NCBI GenBank assembly: GCA_015680685.1
Contig: MNCI01035196.1
Coordinates: 1 to 64,000 of the forward strand
DNA: 64,000 nt
Source of the DNA: Gnetum montanum
Taxonomy: Eukaryota > Streptophyta > Gnetopsida > Gnetales > Gnetaceae
Reading direction: 5' to 3'
The position numbers and the translations under genes were made by a program. Of the stretch, positions 46,008 through 59,390 are shown piece by piece (the first letter of the stretch is position 1; every line of letters begins with the position of its first letter). A model generated the notes under the pieces. That model had not been told where the DNA came from, did no database searches, and was given only the letters and a program-made list of their open reading frames with translations.

Positions 46008-47180
46008 TAGAAGACTAACTCATGTGTGAGCTTATGATATTAGAATAATAAAGCTATGAATTTGGCATACCAACCATAAAGTATAGGGATGTTAAACTAT
46101 AAAATTAATATGTAGAATAGCTTAAATAACAACAACAAAGAGAAACAATAGAGACTCTAGTTAAATTACACAACTAACTTGGATATCATAATAGACCACC
46201 CTTGCTCTTAGTAGTGTTCCACAAAGATTCAATAGAAATATTTAGTATAAGAAACAAATCATAGAGAGATAGATGTCCAATGCCTTCTACAAAGCCTTGC
46301 CTCAATTTATAGCTAAGACAAGTAAAGAATGAATTGAGTGCACTAGATTAAGGTAGGCATTACACTATGATTTATATCTCCACTACCACATGAATACTCC
46401 TAATAGTGTCCATCTTATCATTTTAAAAATGAAATAAATTAATTTCATTGCATATTCTAATGTTTTAAGGCCTCCTAAATGTCATAAAACTCATTTTCAT
46501 TAGTAGATGCTTACAAAACTAACTCATATGTGAGCTTATGATTTCAGAACCATACAACTTTGAATTTGGCATACCAACCATAAAGTATAGGGATGTTAAA
46601 CTATAAAATTATGATGTAGAATAACTTAAATAATGGCAAAAAAAAATAGAAACATTGGAGGATCTAATTAAATTACATAGCAAATTTAGATAGCATAATA
46701 AACCACCCTTGCTCTTAGTAGTTTCCCACAAAGATTCAACAAAAATATGTAGTTAAAAGACACAAATCATAGAGATATAGATGTTCAATGCCTTCTACAA
46801 AGCCTTGCCATAATTTATACCTAAAGAAATTAATGAGTAGCTTGAGTGAAATTAATTAAGGTAGGGACTACACTAGGATTTTTATCTCCACTACCATATG
46901 AAGACTCCTAATAATGTTGATCTTATCATCTTTGAAAGAAGAATAAATTAATATCATTGCATATTTCATTCTTTTATGCATTCTACAAAGCCTTGCCTTA
47001 GTTCATACCTAAGGAAATCAAAGAGTAACTTGAGTGCAATTAATTAAAGTAGGCACTACACTAGGATCTTTATCTCCACTACCATAGGAATACTCCTAAT
47101 AATGTTGATCTTATCATCTTTGAAAGAATAATAAATCAATATCATTTCATATGTCATTGTTTTAAGGCCTCAAAGATGGC
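46008..47180. repeat. Tandem repeat, unit about 490 bp, 2.4 copies
   Basis: Copy 1 about 46008-46505, copy 2 about 46508-46985, partial copy 3 about 46983-47180. Shared words include ggcataccaaccataaagta (46057 and 46568), ccacccttgctcttagtag (46196 and 46703), ttctacaaagccttgcc (46285, 46794 and 46982) and the tctccactacca blocks. Not coding; family unknown. Confidence 0.85.
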
Positions 47181-47499
47181 ATAAAAATCCTTTTTATTAG
47201 TAGAATATTTATATTTAGTAGTAATGCTTTACTAGCCTAAGTCTAGTTCGTAAGGTGTTACATGATAGTTGTTAAATATAGTTTGTATCATTTTATTTGA
47301 CTCTTCTTATGGCTTAGTTACTTGGGAAACAAGTTTATTGGGTTCATGATAATCATTGATGGTACCAATAAAATTTCCTTTTAGATCAATGTAATTATAA
47401 TCAAGAGAATAAATTCTATTATTGTAAGATTCATTCTATTGACTTTCTCTTCATTTGATTTTGACATGAAACACCAATCATTTCTAAAATTTACATTGA

Positions 47500-47720
47500 T
47501 TTCCTATCTAGCCATTTATCTAACTAAAAGTAAAATATTTGAAAGATTTTGTACATGGAATACGTTTGTAATAGTAATGAAATTTTTTGTTAAGAAACCT
47601 CTTAATACGATCTCCTACTCTTATTTTCAAAAAGTTAACATCACAAATTTTATTTTTGCAAATTTTGTTGGTTATATGATTAGAAGGTAGCCTTTGTAAG
47701 GTGTTATATGGTTTAAACAT
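47500..47720 (-). pseudogene. Copia protease region, decayed
   Basis: RLPSNHITNKICKNKICDVN resembles the copia active-site stretch 'DSG(A/C)SxHMT...' with the catalytic Asp region eroded. It is followed by GDRIKRFLNKKFHYYYKRI, which fits the 'GDN...I.G.G' strand. Low similarity, supported mainly by position after gag. Confidence 0.4.
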
Positions 47721-47949
47721 CCACCATGACTCTTCTTTAATTTTAATAATAGAATTAAAAGCTTTGTAATTATCTTGATTTTCTTCTTTTGTATATTTTG
47801 AAGTTGATGTCTATTCTTATTTGTTGTCTTGAAGCTGAAAAGTTTTAAATGCAATTCTTAACTAACATGATTCTATTGAATCTTCTTTTCTATGATAAAA
47901 TTTACAATATGAGATAAAGAAGTAACTTGATTAATTCCTTTGATTTTGT

Positions 47950-48775
47950 TATTTCATATTCCTCTTAAAAAATATCTACTTTTAATATTTTTACATTCAT
48001 TTTTTGATGTATTTGGATTACATAGAAAATTTTATTCATTAAAGTTTAATCTATTTGTTCTTCCTCTTTCTCTATAAGATCTATCTCTACCTCTACTAGT
48101 TGTGAAGGCTTGTTCATTATTATTGTTATCAGTTCTTAAACTTTTCAAAGTTCTTATCTAAGAGGCCATATCATCTACTATAAACTATTTGAAGTTCTTG
48201 CTTTGAAGAAAGTTGATTATAATATTTTGATAATTCTAATCATCATATAAAGCTAAAAGTACTTTTTAAACCCTTTGATGCTAAGTAAATTGATGTCCAT
48301 ATTTATTGAAAAGCTTCAAACGTTCATACATTCCTTCAAGAAACTCTTTAATATACTATTCCTCCTTATTTTCAAGTTATCAATTTGGATTTTGTATAGC
48401 AATTCTTTGGTGCAATGACTTTAAAAATTGTCATGCTAATCTAAATAAATTTTATCCTATATTTATCTAGCTATTTCCAAGGAGCATAGTCTTCTTGGTA
48501 TGGTTCTAGAAGCATTGAATATGATTATCATCCTTGCTAACGAGTCTTTCTTTTTTATTTTCTCATATTCTAAAATTTTTATCACAGAAGGATTATATTC
48601 TTATTCATTCTTTTTTGTAGTAATAATATTTGGTTAACTTCAACTTTCTCAAGTACTTTCAAGAAATCATTTAACTGAAGAAAGCCTTTAATCATATTTT
48701 TCTGTATAATAAATTCTTAAACCCAATTAAAAATAATAGGATAATTTTCTATTTCTTTATTGTAACCCATGATAA
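47950..48775 (-). pseudogene. Copia gag (UBN2 type), decayed
   Basis: Minus strand: ARMIIFNASRTIPRRLCSLE, HCTKELLYKIQIDNLKI, SFLEGMYERLKLFNKYGHQF, YDD.NYQN, then an arginine-rich tail SRGRDRSYRERGRTNRLNF. A C-x8-C remnant of the nucleocapsid knuckle (CNPNTSKNEC) follows. The order matches plant copia gag (LxALYxxxxxxxx...LL.LP..Y......RGRGR, CCHC). Several stops. Confidence 0.6.
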
Positions 48776-48780
48776 AGCAA

Positions 48781-48792
48781 GCTTTGATACCA
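48781..48792 (-). other. Copia primer-binding site (initiator tRNA-Met)
   Basis: The minus strand reads TGGTATCAAAGC; the canonical plant iMet PBS is TGGTATCAGAGC, so there is one G-to-A change. It starts five bases after the LTR end CCAACA. Confidence 0.8.
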
Positions 48793-48797
48793 CATTT

Positions 48798-49340
48798 TGT
48801 TGGACTAGCATGATGATAATAATAATATTTTTGTGGAAAATATTGATAAATTTCAAATTTTGATTTACTCTTGGTCTTCTTATTTGTGAAATTCTAAACT
48901 ATCTAAAGGGTTGTAATGGTGTAGACTGATCTTCATAGTAATGACTGAAATATTCATTTAGGAAATAATTGTAGAAGTTGTTGGAGTGATAAAATATTAT
49001 AAAAATATGACAAAAGTTAATGAAAAATTCTTGGTGAAATTAATGATCGTAGAATTATGGAAATGGAAGAATAAAAAATGATGAGAGGAGAGAATGGAAT
49101 TAGAGGAATTTTTGAAAAGAAATTCATGCATTAACTTTCTTTACCTATTTTTTCATTATTACAACATTGTATGGCCTTTTTATTTATAGAATTTAGTTGG
49201 GGTCATATTGGGGGATAATGAAAAGTCATTCTCCACTAATAATAAAAAAGAAAATTTTAAGAAGATGATGAATTAGTGTTTAAAACATATACATCTACCC
49301 ATTAATTCATAAAAATTTAAAGAAATAAATTTTGTTTTCT
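48798..49340 (-). repeat. Copia 5' LTR
   Basis: Ends TAGTCCAACA on the minus strand, just before the PBS. TATA box ctataaataaaaagg at about 49185-49171. Outer end uncertain (about 49340). Confidence 0.6.
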
Positions 49341-49479
49341 TTCTTTTAATAATGACAAGAATGATATATGACTTTGGTTCCAAAAATACTACTTGCATTA
49401 CCCATTAGTGTTAATAACTTGTACCCTTTACTGTCAAGTAGCAATTTTTGTGGTAGTAGAAAACCCATAGGCTGGGAGC

Positions 49480-50170
49480 TTATGAAAAACATTTGTATGC
49501 TAGAACCTCCCATCTTCATTAAAGATGAAGATCCTACTACATGCACAAAATGGTTTGACAAGTTGCCTGAGGTATTCAAGTTGTTCAATTACTCTCTTTA
49601 GCAAAAGAATCAATTAGCTATATGCCAACTTAAGGTAGAATCTAGTCATTAATGGGTAGCTTAGGAGAATAGTAAGTGATGGATGGACATTGATGTTCTT
49701 TAGAGTGAGTTCCCTCTTGTATTCAAGGAATGTTATAATCTTATTTAGTATGTAAATACCAAGAAAGAGGAATTTTATCATCTGTATAAGGAAAATCAAC
49801 CATTTCATAGTACAATAGAAAGTTCTCAAAAATTAGTACATAGGTATCTTATATGTAGTAGAATGAGGTTGCACATGTAGAAAAGTTTGTTCATGGATGG
49901 TGCCCTCTAATCAATAACCACCTATTCCCTCATCATCTATAGACATATGAGGATAGATGCATTTGAGAAATTAACCTAAAGTAGGCTAAGATAGTGTATT
50001 ATGATTGAGCTCAAAGGAGTAATTTGCCTCCTAGAGGAAGTTTCATATGGTTAAGAGGCCCAATGTACCTTGTGGTGACGAACAATAGTAGTAGTAACAA
50101 CAATCTATGGATGGTCGAACTAATCGTGGGATCCTCTCATGTTTTCTCTATAGGAAGGTTTGACATTATA
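49480..50170 (+). pseudogene. Chromovirus gag
   Basis: Reads MLEPPIFIKDEDPTTCTKWF (consensus 'F...PP.F.G..DP..A..W'), then DKLPEVFKLFNYSL, the 'AxxxLxxxAxxWW' strand as LAICQLKVESSH*W, FKECYNLI for the 'F..E+..KY+P' block, and MRIDAFEKLT near the end. Stops are mostly TAG. The zinc knuckle that should follow is missing at the start of the inserted block. Confidence 0.7.
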
Positions 50171-50199
50171 GTATCCTTAATTACATATATTTTATTTAG

Positions 50200-51450
50200 A
50201 AGAAATTTCAAATCATACTAGAATTATTAAGAATTAGAAAAGAATAAGTAGCATTAGAGTTAATTATTAGTTAAGATGTAGTGGGTAAGGGTTAGATTTA
50301 AAGAGAAAAAATCAACTAGTTATAGAAAATTAAAAAAACTAAAGATATAACAGCTATAATAAAAATAGCTAGTTATAAGATAAAAAAAGAAGAGGAGAAG
50401 AAAGAAAAAATAAAAATATATAATAGCTACAATAAAAATGACTAATTATAGGAAAATAGTGCAAATAGGAGAGTAAAAAAATAGGAAGTACCAAGGGTTA
50501 TTATTAGTTTAGTTTTTAATTCATGTTAAGGGTATAGTGAGGTATGTGATATGGGAGTTACTATTAGCTTAGTGGCTATAGGGGGATAGTGTATTTTAGG
50601 AGAAGTAAAAATCTTATTAAAAAGAAGAAAAAATAAAAAAATAAATCAAGATAATTAGTTTAAAAATATAAATAATTTAAGAAAAAATTATAGTATATTA
50701 ATATTATAATCATAATTGAACTTGCAACTTTTAATATATAACGTAATGAGTTTGTAAATTAGCATAGAATATACAACCCATGGAGTTTGTAAATAAGAAC
50801 AAAACATAAAATCCATTTAAGAAAGGAAAAGAAAAAAAAGAAAAAAATAGTTAGACAAAAGATTAAACTAAGTATGATTTTCAAGTATATTTTTAGATTG
50901 CTTAATTTTTATTAAAATAGGCCACCAAGCTAAAGTGAATATAGTAGGCCTGATCTCAATTAACAGTATTAGAATGAATTCTAATTTTAAGGGCTTCTCT
51001 AATTTTTCTATCTATATAGCTATCATTACATAAAGAACTTTGCTTTTATCTATAAGCCACTTATGACTTTTAGAGGAATTATCATTTTCTATATGCTCTA
51101 CAAGAGGTTATTCTAAAGATATTTTATACTATATATCTTTCATGTGCTCTTTCAATCTTAATCTAGATTGCCTCACTTATTTTCTTTATAGCTAGTCTAG
51201 TCACAAGAAGGAAACTATCCAAGAAACATTGGTGGCAAGCCTTCATATAATGTCAAATCATTAGAAACAATTTTTTTGTGTAGTGAAGCTATACCCAAAA
51301 CATAGGATCAAAAGTATGCCATATAGAGTAGTCAAGGAATGTACTATATAACATTATGCTAATGGATATATGTATTATAATTAATCTTCTGATCTTTATT
51401 ATCTTTAACCTTGATGCAAGTAATCTTTTGTAGATTAAAAATTGGCTAAT
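50200..51450. other. Inserted A+T-rich block between chromovirus gag and protease
   Basis: About 0.9-1.2 kb longer than the usual gag-protease distance. Purine-rich (aagaaaaaataaaaa-type) with no recognised ends or genes. Confidence 0.4.
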
Positions 51451-51459
51451 CACTTACGA

Positions 51460-51700
51460 TTACAAAGTTAAGCTCTTAACAAAGAGCCAGTACTTAGTGC
51501 TATGGGTGGTGTTATCACTACCAATTATGTTTGTAGATCTATACTCATTACACTTTGTAAAATTCCTTAGTTCACTGAATTTTACATCATAATATTTCAT
51601 GACTATGATATTATCATGGGTATGGACTGATTGTCTTATTTTGATGGTAAGTTGAATTATTATCATAAGACACTCTTCTTGCAAGTAGTTCATGATGTAC
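51460..51700 (+). pseudogene. Chromovirus protease, C-terminal part
   Basis: FHDYDIIMGMD*LSYFDGKL, then NYYHKTLFLQ matches 'L..YDVILGMDWL....A.IDC..K...F'. The catalytic DTGA part is not readable in front of it. Confidence 0.65.
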
Positions 51701-51939
51701 ATGTAACTGTGCACATGAAGCCTCATTTAGTTAATTTGGAACTAATATCATTCAAATATTTCCATCACTTATTGTGAAAAGACCATATTTATTTTTCTAT
51801 GTCTATTAGTAAGTCCAATAAAAGAGATATTAACTAAATCCCTCTAATTCATGAGTTCCTAGATGTACTTTACTCAAAGTTACCCAATTTTCCTTCCAGA
51901 TATAATGTTCATTTTGGGATTGATCTTAAGCCAAATGTG

Positions 51940-53180
51940 AAGACCATCTCTAAGGCACCACATAGTTTGTAACATTTTAATCTAGTATGATGAAAAATCC
52001 AAATTCAAAAAGGTTCTTAGTAAAGGATTACATCATCCTCGTATATCCCCATGAAGTAATCCAATGCTCTTTGTTAAGAAGGATGCTAGTCTAAGATTGT
52101 GCATTGACTATTATCAGCTCTGCAAAGTGATGGTAAAAAATAAGTACTTCTTACTATGTGTTAATGATCTATTCAACTAATTGTAGAAGATAAAAGTATT
52201 TCCCAAGATCAATCTTAAATTTGGGTACCATCAAGTATTGATTAGAAATAAGGATTTCTCTAATGTAGCATTTGGGATATGATATAAACATTATAAGTTT
52301 CTGGTTATGCCATTTAAACTCACTAATGCACACACACTAGTGATGAATCTCATGAATAGTATTATGAGATAATACGTAGATTAGTTTATCATTATTTTAT
52401 TAATGATATCTTGGTGTATTCTCTATTAAAGTAGTTAAATAAGAAGCATCTTAGAACCATGTTGCACATCATTTGAAGGCATTAGTTTATTGTTTAATTA
52501 TCAAAGTGTTATTTTTACAAGAAAGTGACCCAATGTCTTATTCACATGATATTAGTAATAGGTGTAATAGTGGATGTTACTATGATCATGATCATCCATG
52601 ATTAACTAATTCCTAGGAATATAGACAATGTGTGTATTTTCATTGGCTTACATAGATACTATCTAAGGTTTATTAAGAAATTCTTTCACATCATTTGCCT
52701 TTAATGAAGATATTACCTAAGGAGATTAAGTTCTAATGGGAGTCACCTTATTTGATATCATTTTATTTTTCAAGAGGAGATGATCCCTATACCCATATTG
52801 ATCTCTTCTTCAAGGAAATCTTTTGAAGTATGCACTAATGTTTCTAGTCAAGGGTTTAGATGTGTTTTGATGTAAGAGAATAAGGTCATGATATATGCAG
52901 ATAGATAGTTGAAGCCTTGTAAGAACTATTATCCAACACATGATCTTGAGCTACATGTTGTAATGTTCATACGTAAGATCTATTATTATTGTCTCAATAA
53001 AGAGAAGTTAATGATTTTTGCAAACCATAAAGGTTTTTAGCACCTTATGAATCATCCTTAGCTAAACTTGTATTAATGGAGGTGAGTGGAGTTGTTATCT
53101 AACTTCAACTTTACCATTTATTACTACTTAGATAGAAGCAATATGATTGTGGATGTCTTCCATTTTGTAGCTAGAAAACT
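51940..53180 (+). pseudogene. Chromovirus reverse transcriptase and RNase H
   Basis: [73 protein letters not shown], and the active-site strand HYFINDILVYS (FIND at 52396-52407, normally FIDD; a G-to-A change). RNase H: FEVCTNVSSQGFRCVLM, KNYYPTHDLELHVVMF, NKEKLMIFANHKGF, ELLSNFNFTIYYYLDRSN. The frame shifts at least once near the active site. Confidence 0.85.
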
Positions 53181-53284
53181 ACATAGCCTTGCAATCAAAT
53201 TTGATGTGTTGAAGTAGCTTCTATTAAAGCTAGTGTACAATCCAAACTTTGTCCTAGCATGAATACAAGAAGCAAAAGACATGA

Positions 53285-54400
53285 AATCATTTTATCTTTT
53301 TCATTTACTATATTCCAAATGTGATTTTTTTATTCTGTATAAATTTATGGATGCATGTACTTAATTTTAATCCTAAATCATCTTTATTTTTTATGAATCT
53401 ATGCATTTTCTCTTTGTGTAATGTTCTTTCTTCATGCCTTCTAGTATGGTCCTAATCATTTTTTGTATATTTCAAGGCCATAGCAAGTTATGCTATTTTT
53501 TTCAATAATAAATATTATGCACAAATGTTTCAACTCTAATTCATTTCATGTGCCTTCAACCTCTTTCATTCATGTTATTCAAACTCTATTTAATTTTCTA
53601 TAGCTCACATCACTATACCTACTAATCATCATCTCTCATCAATACTATCAAAAAATATTTAAGATATACAATCGCTACTTTTGCATATGAATAATTAGTT
53701 GTAAAATTCTTAACCACATTAGTTTCAATCAGTATGGATTTACAATAAGTTGAACAATTATATGATTTATATCATCATAATTTGCACTAAATTTAATTTA
53801 AGGAAGCTTTATAATTATTCCAGACTGATCATCTAACTTTATGTAATCTTAAAAATTAAATTTACAATGAGATTCCATTTCAAAAATCATTAAAATTAAG
53901 GTTTTTCTACTTACCATAACCTATCCACAATTCATGATATTCCTAGACTTTAAACCACAACTCGTTATTAGTCGCTGATATCTCTAGAATTAAACCAAAA
54001 TTTCATCACAACTTGTGGTTGCAAAATTCATCAGAAATAATCAACCATGACTCATGATCTTAAAAAAAATAAGATAAGTATACCATAACTAGTAGTATTA
54101 TCATGGTACACTCTTGAAATGTTCATAACCTTATTTTTGTAGGTTTTACTATGGTATCCTCAATTTATAATTTTTCTCTATTTCTAGTGATCATGACATG
54201 TGGATTGCTTATGGTTAGAAAGTCATAACTCATGTTATAATAACACAATGTATGAAGAATAATTTTTTTCAAATTTTCATTAATTGTATTGGAAATTTTC
54301 AATCCACGAAAATAGTAAACATAATCACCAATTTCTATAGATTTGAGAGGAGTAGCAACAAGATCCTTTGTGTGCATAGTTGAGGCAAACTAATGAGATC
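53285..54400. other. Inserted block between chromovirus RNase H and integrase
   Basis: RNase H/linker homology stops at about 53285 and linker/zinc-finger homology resumes at about 54400. The usual linker is only about 300 bp. No terminal repeats recognised. The words accacaactc / atgactcatg recur at 53950-54060. Confidence 0.4.
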
Positions 54401-54429
54401 ATGGTGGCTATGGAATTTCATGAATTATT

Positions 54430-55640
54430 CTAGTGAAAATGCTATATTTTTATTCCTAAGTCCTTGTGATAGTAGCTGCTAGAGGATGCTCATTTAAAAA
54501 AATTCTAAATGATTCTTATTAGCAAGAAGATGTATCAATTTTAAAGAAAAAATGCTATTGATATGGTTTGAAGAAGCATGTAAAAGAGTTCATGGGTAAG
54601 TGCTTATTCTATATATATGTTAAGATTAAGGATCACTAATTAGGTGGTTATCTCTACCCTTACTTCATTCCATAACAAAGTGGAAAGTAATAATCATGAA
54701 CTTCATTACTAGTTTACCTAGCACATGGAGTGGAAATGATGCTATTCTAGTGATTATGAACTTATTGACTTAATATAATGACTTCTTGGCATTAAAGACT
54801 ACCACAAGATTAGAGGATAGCTGCATGGTATCCTAGTTAAGATTTCTGTTGACCAAGATGCCAAGTTTATCTCTTGGTTTTAACATGTATTCTAGAAAAT
54901 TTTAGGGATAAGGTTAAATTTGAGTTTACTATATCATCCTCACTTGGATGGCTAGTTGAAGAAGGTAAACTCAATGTTGGAAGACATGATTTGAGCATGT
55001 GCACTTGAATTATCTACTAGTTATGATAGTTTGTTGCCATTAATAGAATTTATCTACAATAACAACTATTAGGCAAGAATATGGGTAATACCAAATATAG
55101 TTTTGTACAAGAGTTAATAGAGAATTCCTTTTTACTATAATTAAATTGAGTATCATTACCAAATGAGCACTAACATGGTCGTATAGACTAGAAAGCAAGT
55201 TAAGGCTATTTAAGATCAATTGAAGGTATTGTGAGATTGTTAGGTTGTCTACACCAATCATAGAAGGAGGCTACTAGATTTTGTTTTAAGTAGTAGAATG
55301 TTTGTTTATGCCTATTCTCTAAAGGAGTCAACATGCTTCAAAAGGAAGGGAAAGCTTGCTCTAATGTTCACAGTTTCTCTTAAGATGTTGAAGCATAATA
55401 GTAATGTTGCATATCAACTCAGTTTTCCATCTTCACTTTCTATCATCCATAATGTGTTTTATGTATTAATGTTATGAAAGTATTTCCCTAACAATAGTTA
55501 CATGGTAGATTATTTTAAGACTTAGATTTAGAAAAATGATTCCTACATAGAGCAACCAATTCAAATATCAAATTCGATAGAGTGCAGGTTACAAAGTAAG
55601 ACAACACCTACTATGGAGTCATCATAGTTCTTAGGATGTG
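54430..55640 (+). pseudogene. Chromovirus integrase and start of chromodomain
   Basis: An eroded HHCC stretch (54480-54640, DAHLKKF, KKMYQF) is followed by fragments of the core in several frames, including NFITSLPST for 'DFVTGLP.T'. The C-terminal part, LALMFTVSLKMLKHNSNVAY, SFPSSLSIIHNVFYVLML and KYFPNNSYMVDYF, matches 'KLSPRFIGPFEIL...VAYRLALP..LS.VHNVFHVSMLRKY.PD.SHV.D'. IEQPIQISNSIECRLQSKTT (55550-55610) fits the start of a group-II chromodomain ('YEE.PV.IL.R....LR.K.IP'). Confidence 0.75.
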
Positions 55641-55699
55641 CATCATAGGTTAGTATTGATTCCTTTGTTTTGAAGAACTTTCTGCATTTTCTTATATGT

Positions 55700-58600
55700 T
55701 ATTTATGTGCATACCTTTGAGGGATGGATTCATGTGTCATGTACTAGAGTATTAATATTTTAGTTATGCTTTGAATTTTCTTTTATAGTATGATGTTGTA
55801 TGCCTATGCATTGACCTCATTAACTGAGTGATAGATACCATGGATGTTGATTGATGCTTGAGGAGTATCACTTCAACATGTATATATGTGTATGGTGTTA
55901 TGCTATGCTCTTATTATATATTTTAATGATTAACTTTTATTAGTAGATAGTATACTTATATATATTTTATATTTTTATGGTAAGTAGTTTATATAATGGC
56001 AAATAGGTTTTAGAGGTTTTATGATGCAATGTATAGATAATATTATATTTCATATTTATGAATTAATGAATCACATTATTAGTAATTTTTATTAGGTTTT
56101 ATCATATTGTTTAGTATCATACATATATTAGTGATTAATTAATAAGTTTTATTTATTAATTATGTAGCTTGTTTATTAGGTACATTACTTATTAATATAA
56201 TATGTTATGAGTTACGTTAGTTGTAATGAGTTAGTGGTGTTATAATTAGTAATTAAAATTAGATAAGACAAATTTGTTATGATATATATTTATTAAGAAG
56301 ATTCTAGGGAATTAGATTAGCAAGTTTTATTATTTTTACTTAAACATTACATATATGTAATAAAATTGACATGTAGAAGTAGCAAGCTTTTTGTGAGTTT
56401 CTAGAGTTGGACATCAAAAGCCCCTTTAGGATTACAATTAAATTAGGAAGTCTAAAATCCTCTTTATATTTATTCTTGAATCTTAGTTAGTATCTAGAAT
56501 ATCCAATATCTTATAAGAAAAAAGCTCTCTTGGGTTGACGGGGTAGCAAAATGAGTGTTGCAGTTAGTGGATCTATGTCACAACTTGTTGACATGCTTTA
56601 TGCTCATCTTTCTTCTTCATTTTTGTGTTAACTACTTGAGATCATTTGATCCTTCCTTTGATATTTGTGATTCTACTAGGTTCGAGCTTTTACATAGGCT
56701 ATTCAGTACATGAACATTATGTTTCTTTCAACCATGCATGCTATTTTAGGGTCTATTAAATTTAGTCAAAATTGGAGCTAGTATCTTCTTATGATGTATT
56801 AACTACATTGCTATAAATTGTATTTTTATTTTAATTAAAAGGATATACTTTGTATTTTTATATATTTACTTTTATGTCATAGCTAGATAATGATTCCAAA
56901 TCATCCTTTCCAAATTTGGTAGATGGACTTTAATTTTAGTAAATCCTTAAACATATAATTTTGCTATGTTTTTAATTTCATTTCTAATTTTTGTGAATAT
57001 TTTATTTGTACACTTAGTTTAATAAGACATAGAAGTACATTGCACTCCCATTAGACTGATGTAGTGTTGTTCAACCAACATAGCAAATTATGTCATCCCA
57101 TTACTAATGGCTTGTAGCAAAACTCATGGCAATCTATAGTTCCAAACATTATGAGTGTATTGCCACTTTTTTCACAAGTTCTTATGGACATTGTAATCTA
57201 TAATTCATAGGTCATGACATTCATAGTAACTTAAATTAGAAAGTCATGAAAAATGTAGCATCTCAAAAATACAAGTCACAATAGATGCACAATTTATTAA
57301 AAAGTAGAGATGTATTCTAAGTCATATTTTGTATGAATGAAAACTCAATGGCTATGTTTCTATAATCAAAAATTTGATTTTGGACTTCACTTTTTATTAA
57401 TTTAGTATCATTATGACTATTATTAGATTAAGTTCAACTTTCCATGACATGATTTTAATTATGCCAAGTACTTCCACCATTATCTCTATTATTTATAATC
57501 CCTATTGTAGTAGATAGATTTGTGTGAGCTTCCAAATAGTTTTAACTTGATTACATTATTATTTGTTATTTTCTTTAGGATATAGCCCTAAGTTTATGTA
57601 ACCAATTGGTAATGGACATTCTAAAGTATGATTAACTATCCCCCACTTCATTGCATCAGTGATGAAAGAGTGTTCAATCGCATTAGTTTCTATGTACCTC
57701 TAGAACATTAGAGGCATGTTTGACACCTTTAGCAGTAGATTTATTAGTTAATGGGATAGAGTACCATCAATAATTGAAACTAATAAATTAAGTCTCATAG
57801 GAATTGTTTGGTCTTAGATAAATTTTCTTAGGATTTAGATCACTATTCATGTCAACATATTTTATATTCTACATTGAATGTAGTGCATGCTATTCTCCTT
57901 GATTAATTAAGTGATAGTGATGAATAATGTAAATTTGCTATTATGCTCATTTTCTATCACATAATATGTATCATTGGATGTTCATGAATGTTTTTTGTAG
58001 ACGTGCATGCTAACTTACAGTTTCATAGATTGTAGTTACCTAGCATATGTTGACAACCCATGTCCTATATTGATTAGGGAAGGAATTAAAAGATCTTACT
58101 TAGTTTTTACTAGCATGTTTTTATATTTTAGATTCTAGAGTTAGCAGAAGAGTTGGTTGATCTATTACTTAGTTGGTTGATGTATATTTATGTTTTTTTA
58201 GATTGTAGGGGATTAAGGTTAGATGCATTTATTATTACTATAACTTCAACTGTCAATCATGGATGTAGGAACTATGAACACTTATGTACTTAGACATTCT
58301 ATATTTGCTAGATTATATTAGTGTAGATTTATTTTTCTATTGGATGATGAGTAGAATTAGTGTTATATTTATTGATAAGATGTTAGTAATATCAATAATT
58401 ATGTAAATTTTATTTATGATGTTATGATAGATGTGCTAATAGAGATATATGTGCTAGAAGATGCAAAATTATATAACTATGCTTATACTTTGACTATGTT
58501 AATTACATTTTTATTAGGGAAATTTTATGAATGTAATTACCATATATATAGACAATAATTTAAGTTCAGAAATTACCATGTATGAATAATGTTTATATTT

Positions 58601-59180
58601 AATGATTAGACATTTGCTTTTATGCAAGATACGATATCAATTTTTTAAGCATGCAATGTATTTAGTTAATGCATATCTAAATTTTAGACATCTTATTATG
58701 TATATATATTATGTTCTTGATTCATGTTGTGATTTTTTTTCCTACTTTATGTTCATTGTTCATGCATTTCCTTTCCAATAATCTAATGACATTACCATTA
58801 TCTCATTATGAATTTATATTTTCTATGCTCTGATAGCATTGGTAACATAATTATGTTCTCACATCATCACCATCACTAGAAATCTAGGGATTGGATCAAA
58901 GTAATGTCTTATTTGTCTAAGTTAGGCAACAAGGATATTACAATTCATAAACTAATAAGGATAATAATATGTTCATTTTGTAGTAATCTATAAATAAGTG
59001 TAAAGAACCTATGCCACTTGGATTATAACTCTTCAAAGTCAATTATTTGACACAATATTTTAGTTCTCATCATTCTACATTTTTTATTCTTATATTACAA
59101 GTTAAGAAAATGTTTTTGGTTAATTTTGGAGATCTAATGAATCATCAAATATTCTATGTTAATCACGTAAATGCTAAGAT
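55700..59180. other. Unrecognised A+T-rich sequence
   Basis: No gene or element could be read on either strand. It probably contains the 3' LTR of the chromovirus and older debris, but no TG...CA pair with flanking duplication was found by eye. Confidence 0.35.
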
Positions 59181-59199
59181 AGAATTTCTCTAAACGACA

Positions 59200-59390
59200 C
59201 CAACATAGCCCTTGGATATGAATTAATGGCATTAAGTTTTCAAAACTATATCGCAACATATATACACCATCTACATTAGAATAAATGAGTGTATGCAGCT
59301 ATATTTGAATTAGTATAGATGCATTGATGCAATACCTATCTTGGCCTATAAATATACATGTTAGGATGATAAAAATGAATTAGTTTTTTC
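59200..59390 (+). repeat. Possible LTR U3/TATA fragment of the Athila-like family
   Basis: gatgcattgatgcaatacct, atcttggcctataaatatac resembles F's gatgcattgatgtagcccc...tggcatataaatatg (21262-21313). No R/U5 follows. Confidence 0.3.

Larger units (their letters stand above)
47200..49340 (-). mobile_element. Copia element: 5' LTR, gag and protease region, 3'-truncated
   Basis: A minus-strand copy with LTR (about 49340 down to 48798), PBS, gag and a protease-like stretch, losing recognisable pol before about 47200. The high-coordinate LTR end is not visible because chromovirus gag sequence begins there. Confidence 0.7.
49480..55640 (+). mobile_element. Chromovirus (Tekay/Del-like gypsy), internal region with inserts
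   Basis: Gag, protease end, RT, RNase H, integrase and the beginning of a chromodomain are found in order on the plus strand. Two blocks that do not belong (about 50200-51450 and 53285-54400) separate gag from protease and RNase H from integrase. The LTRs were not identified. Heavily decayed. Confidence 0.8.
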
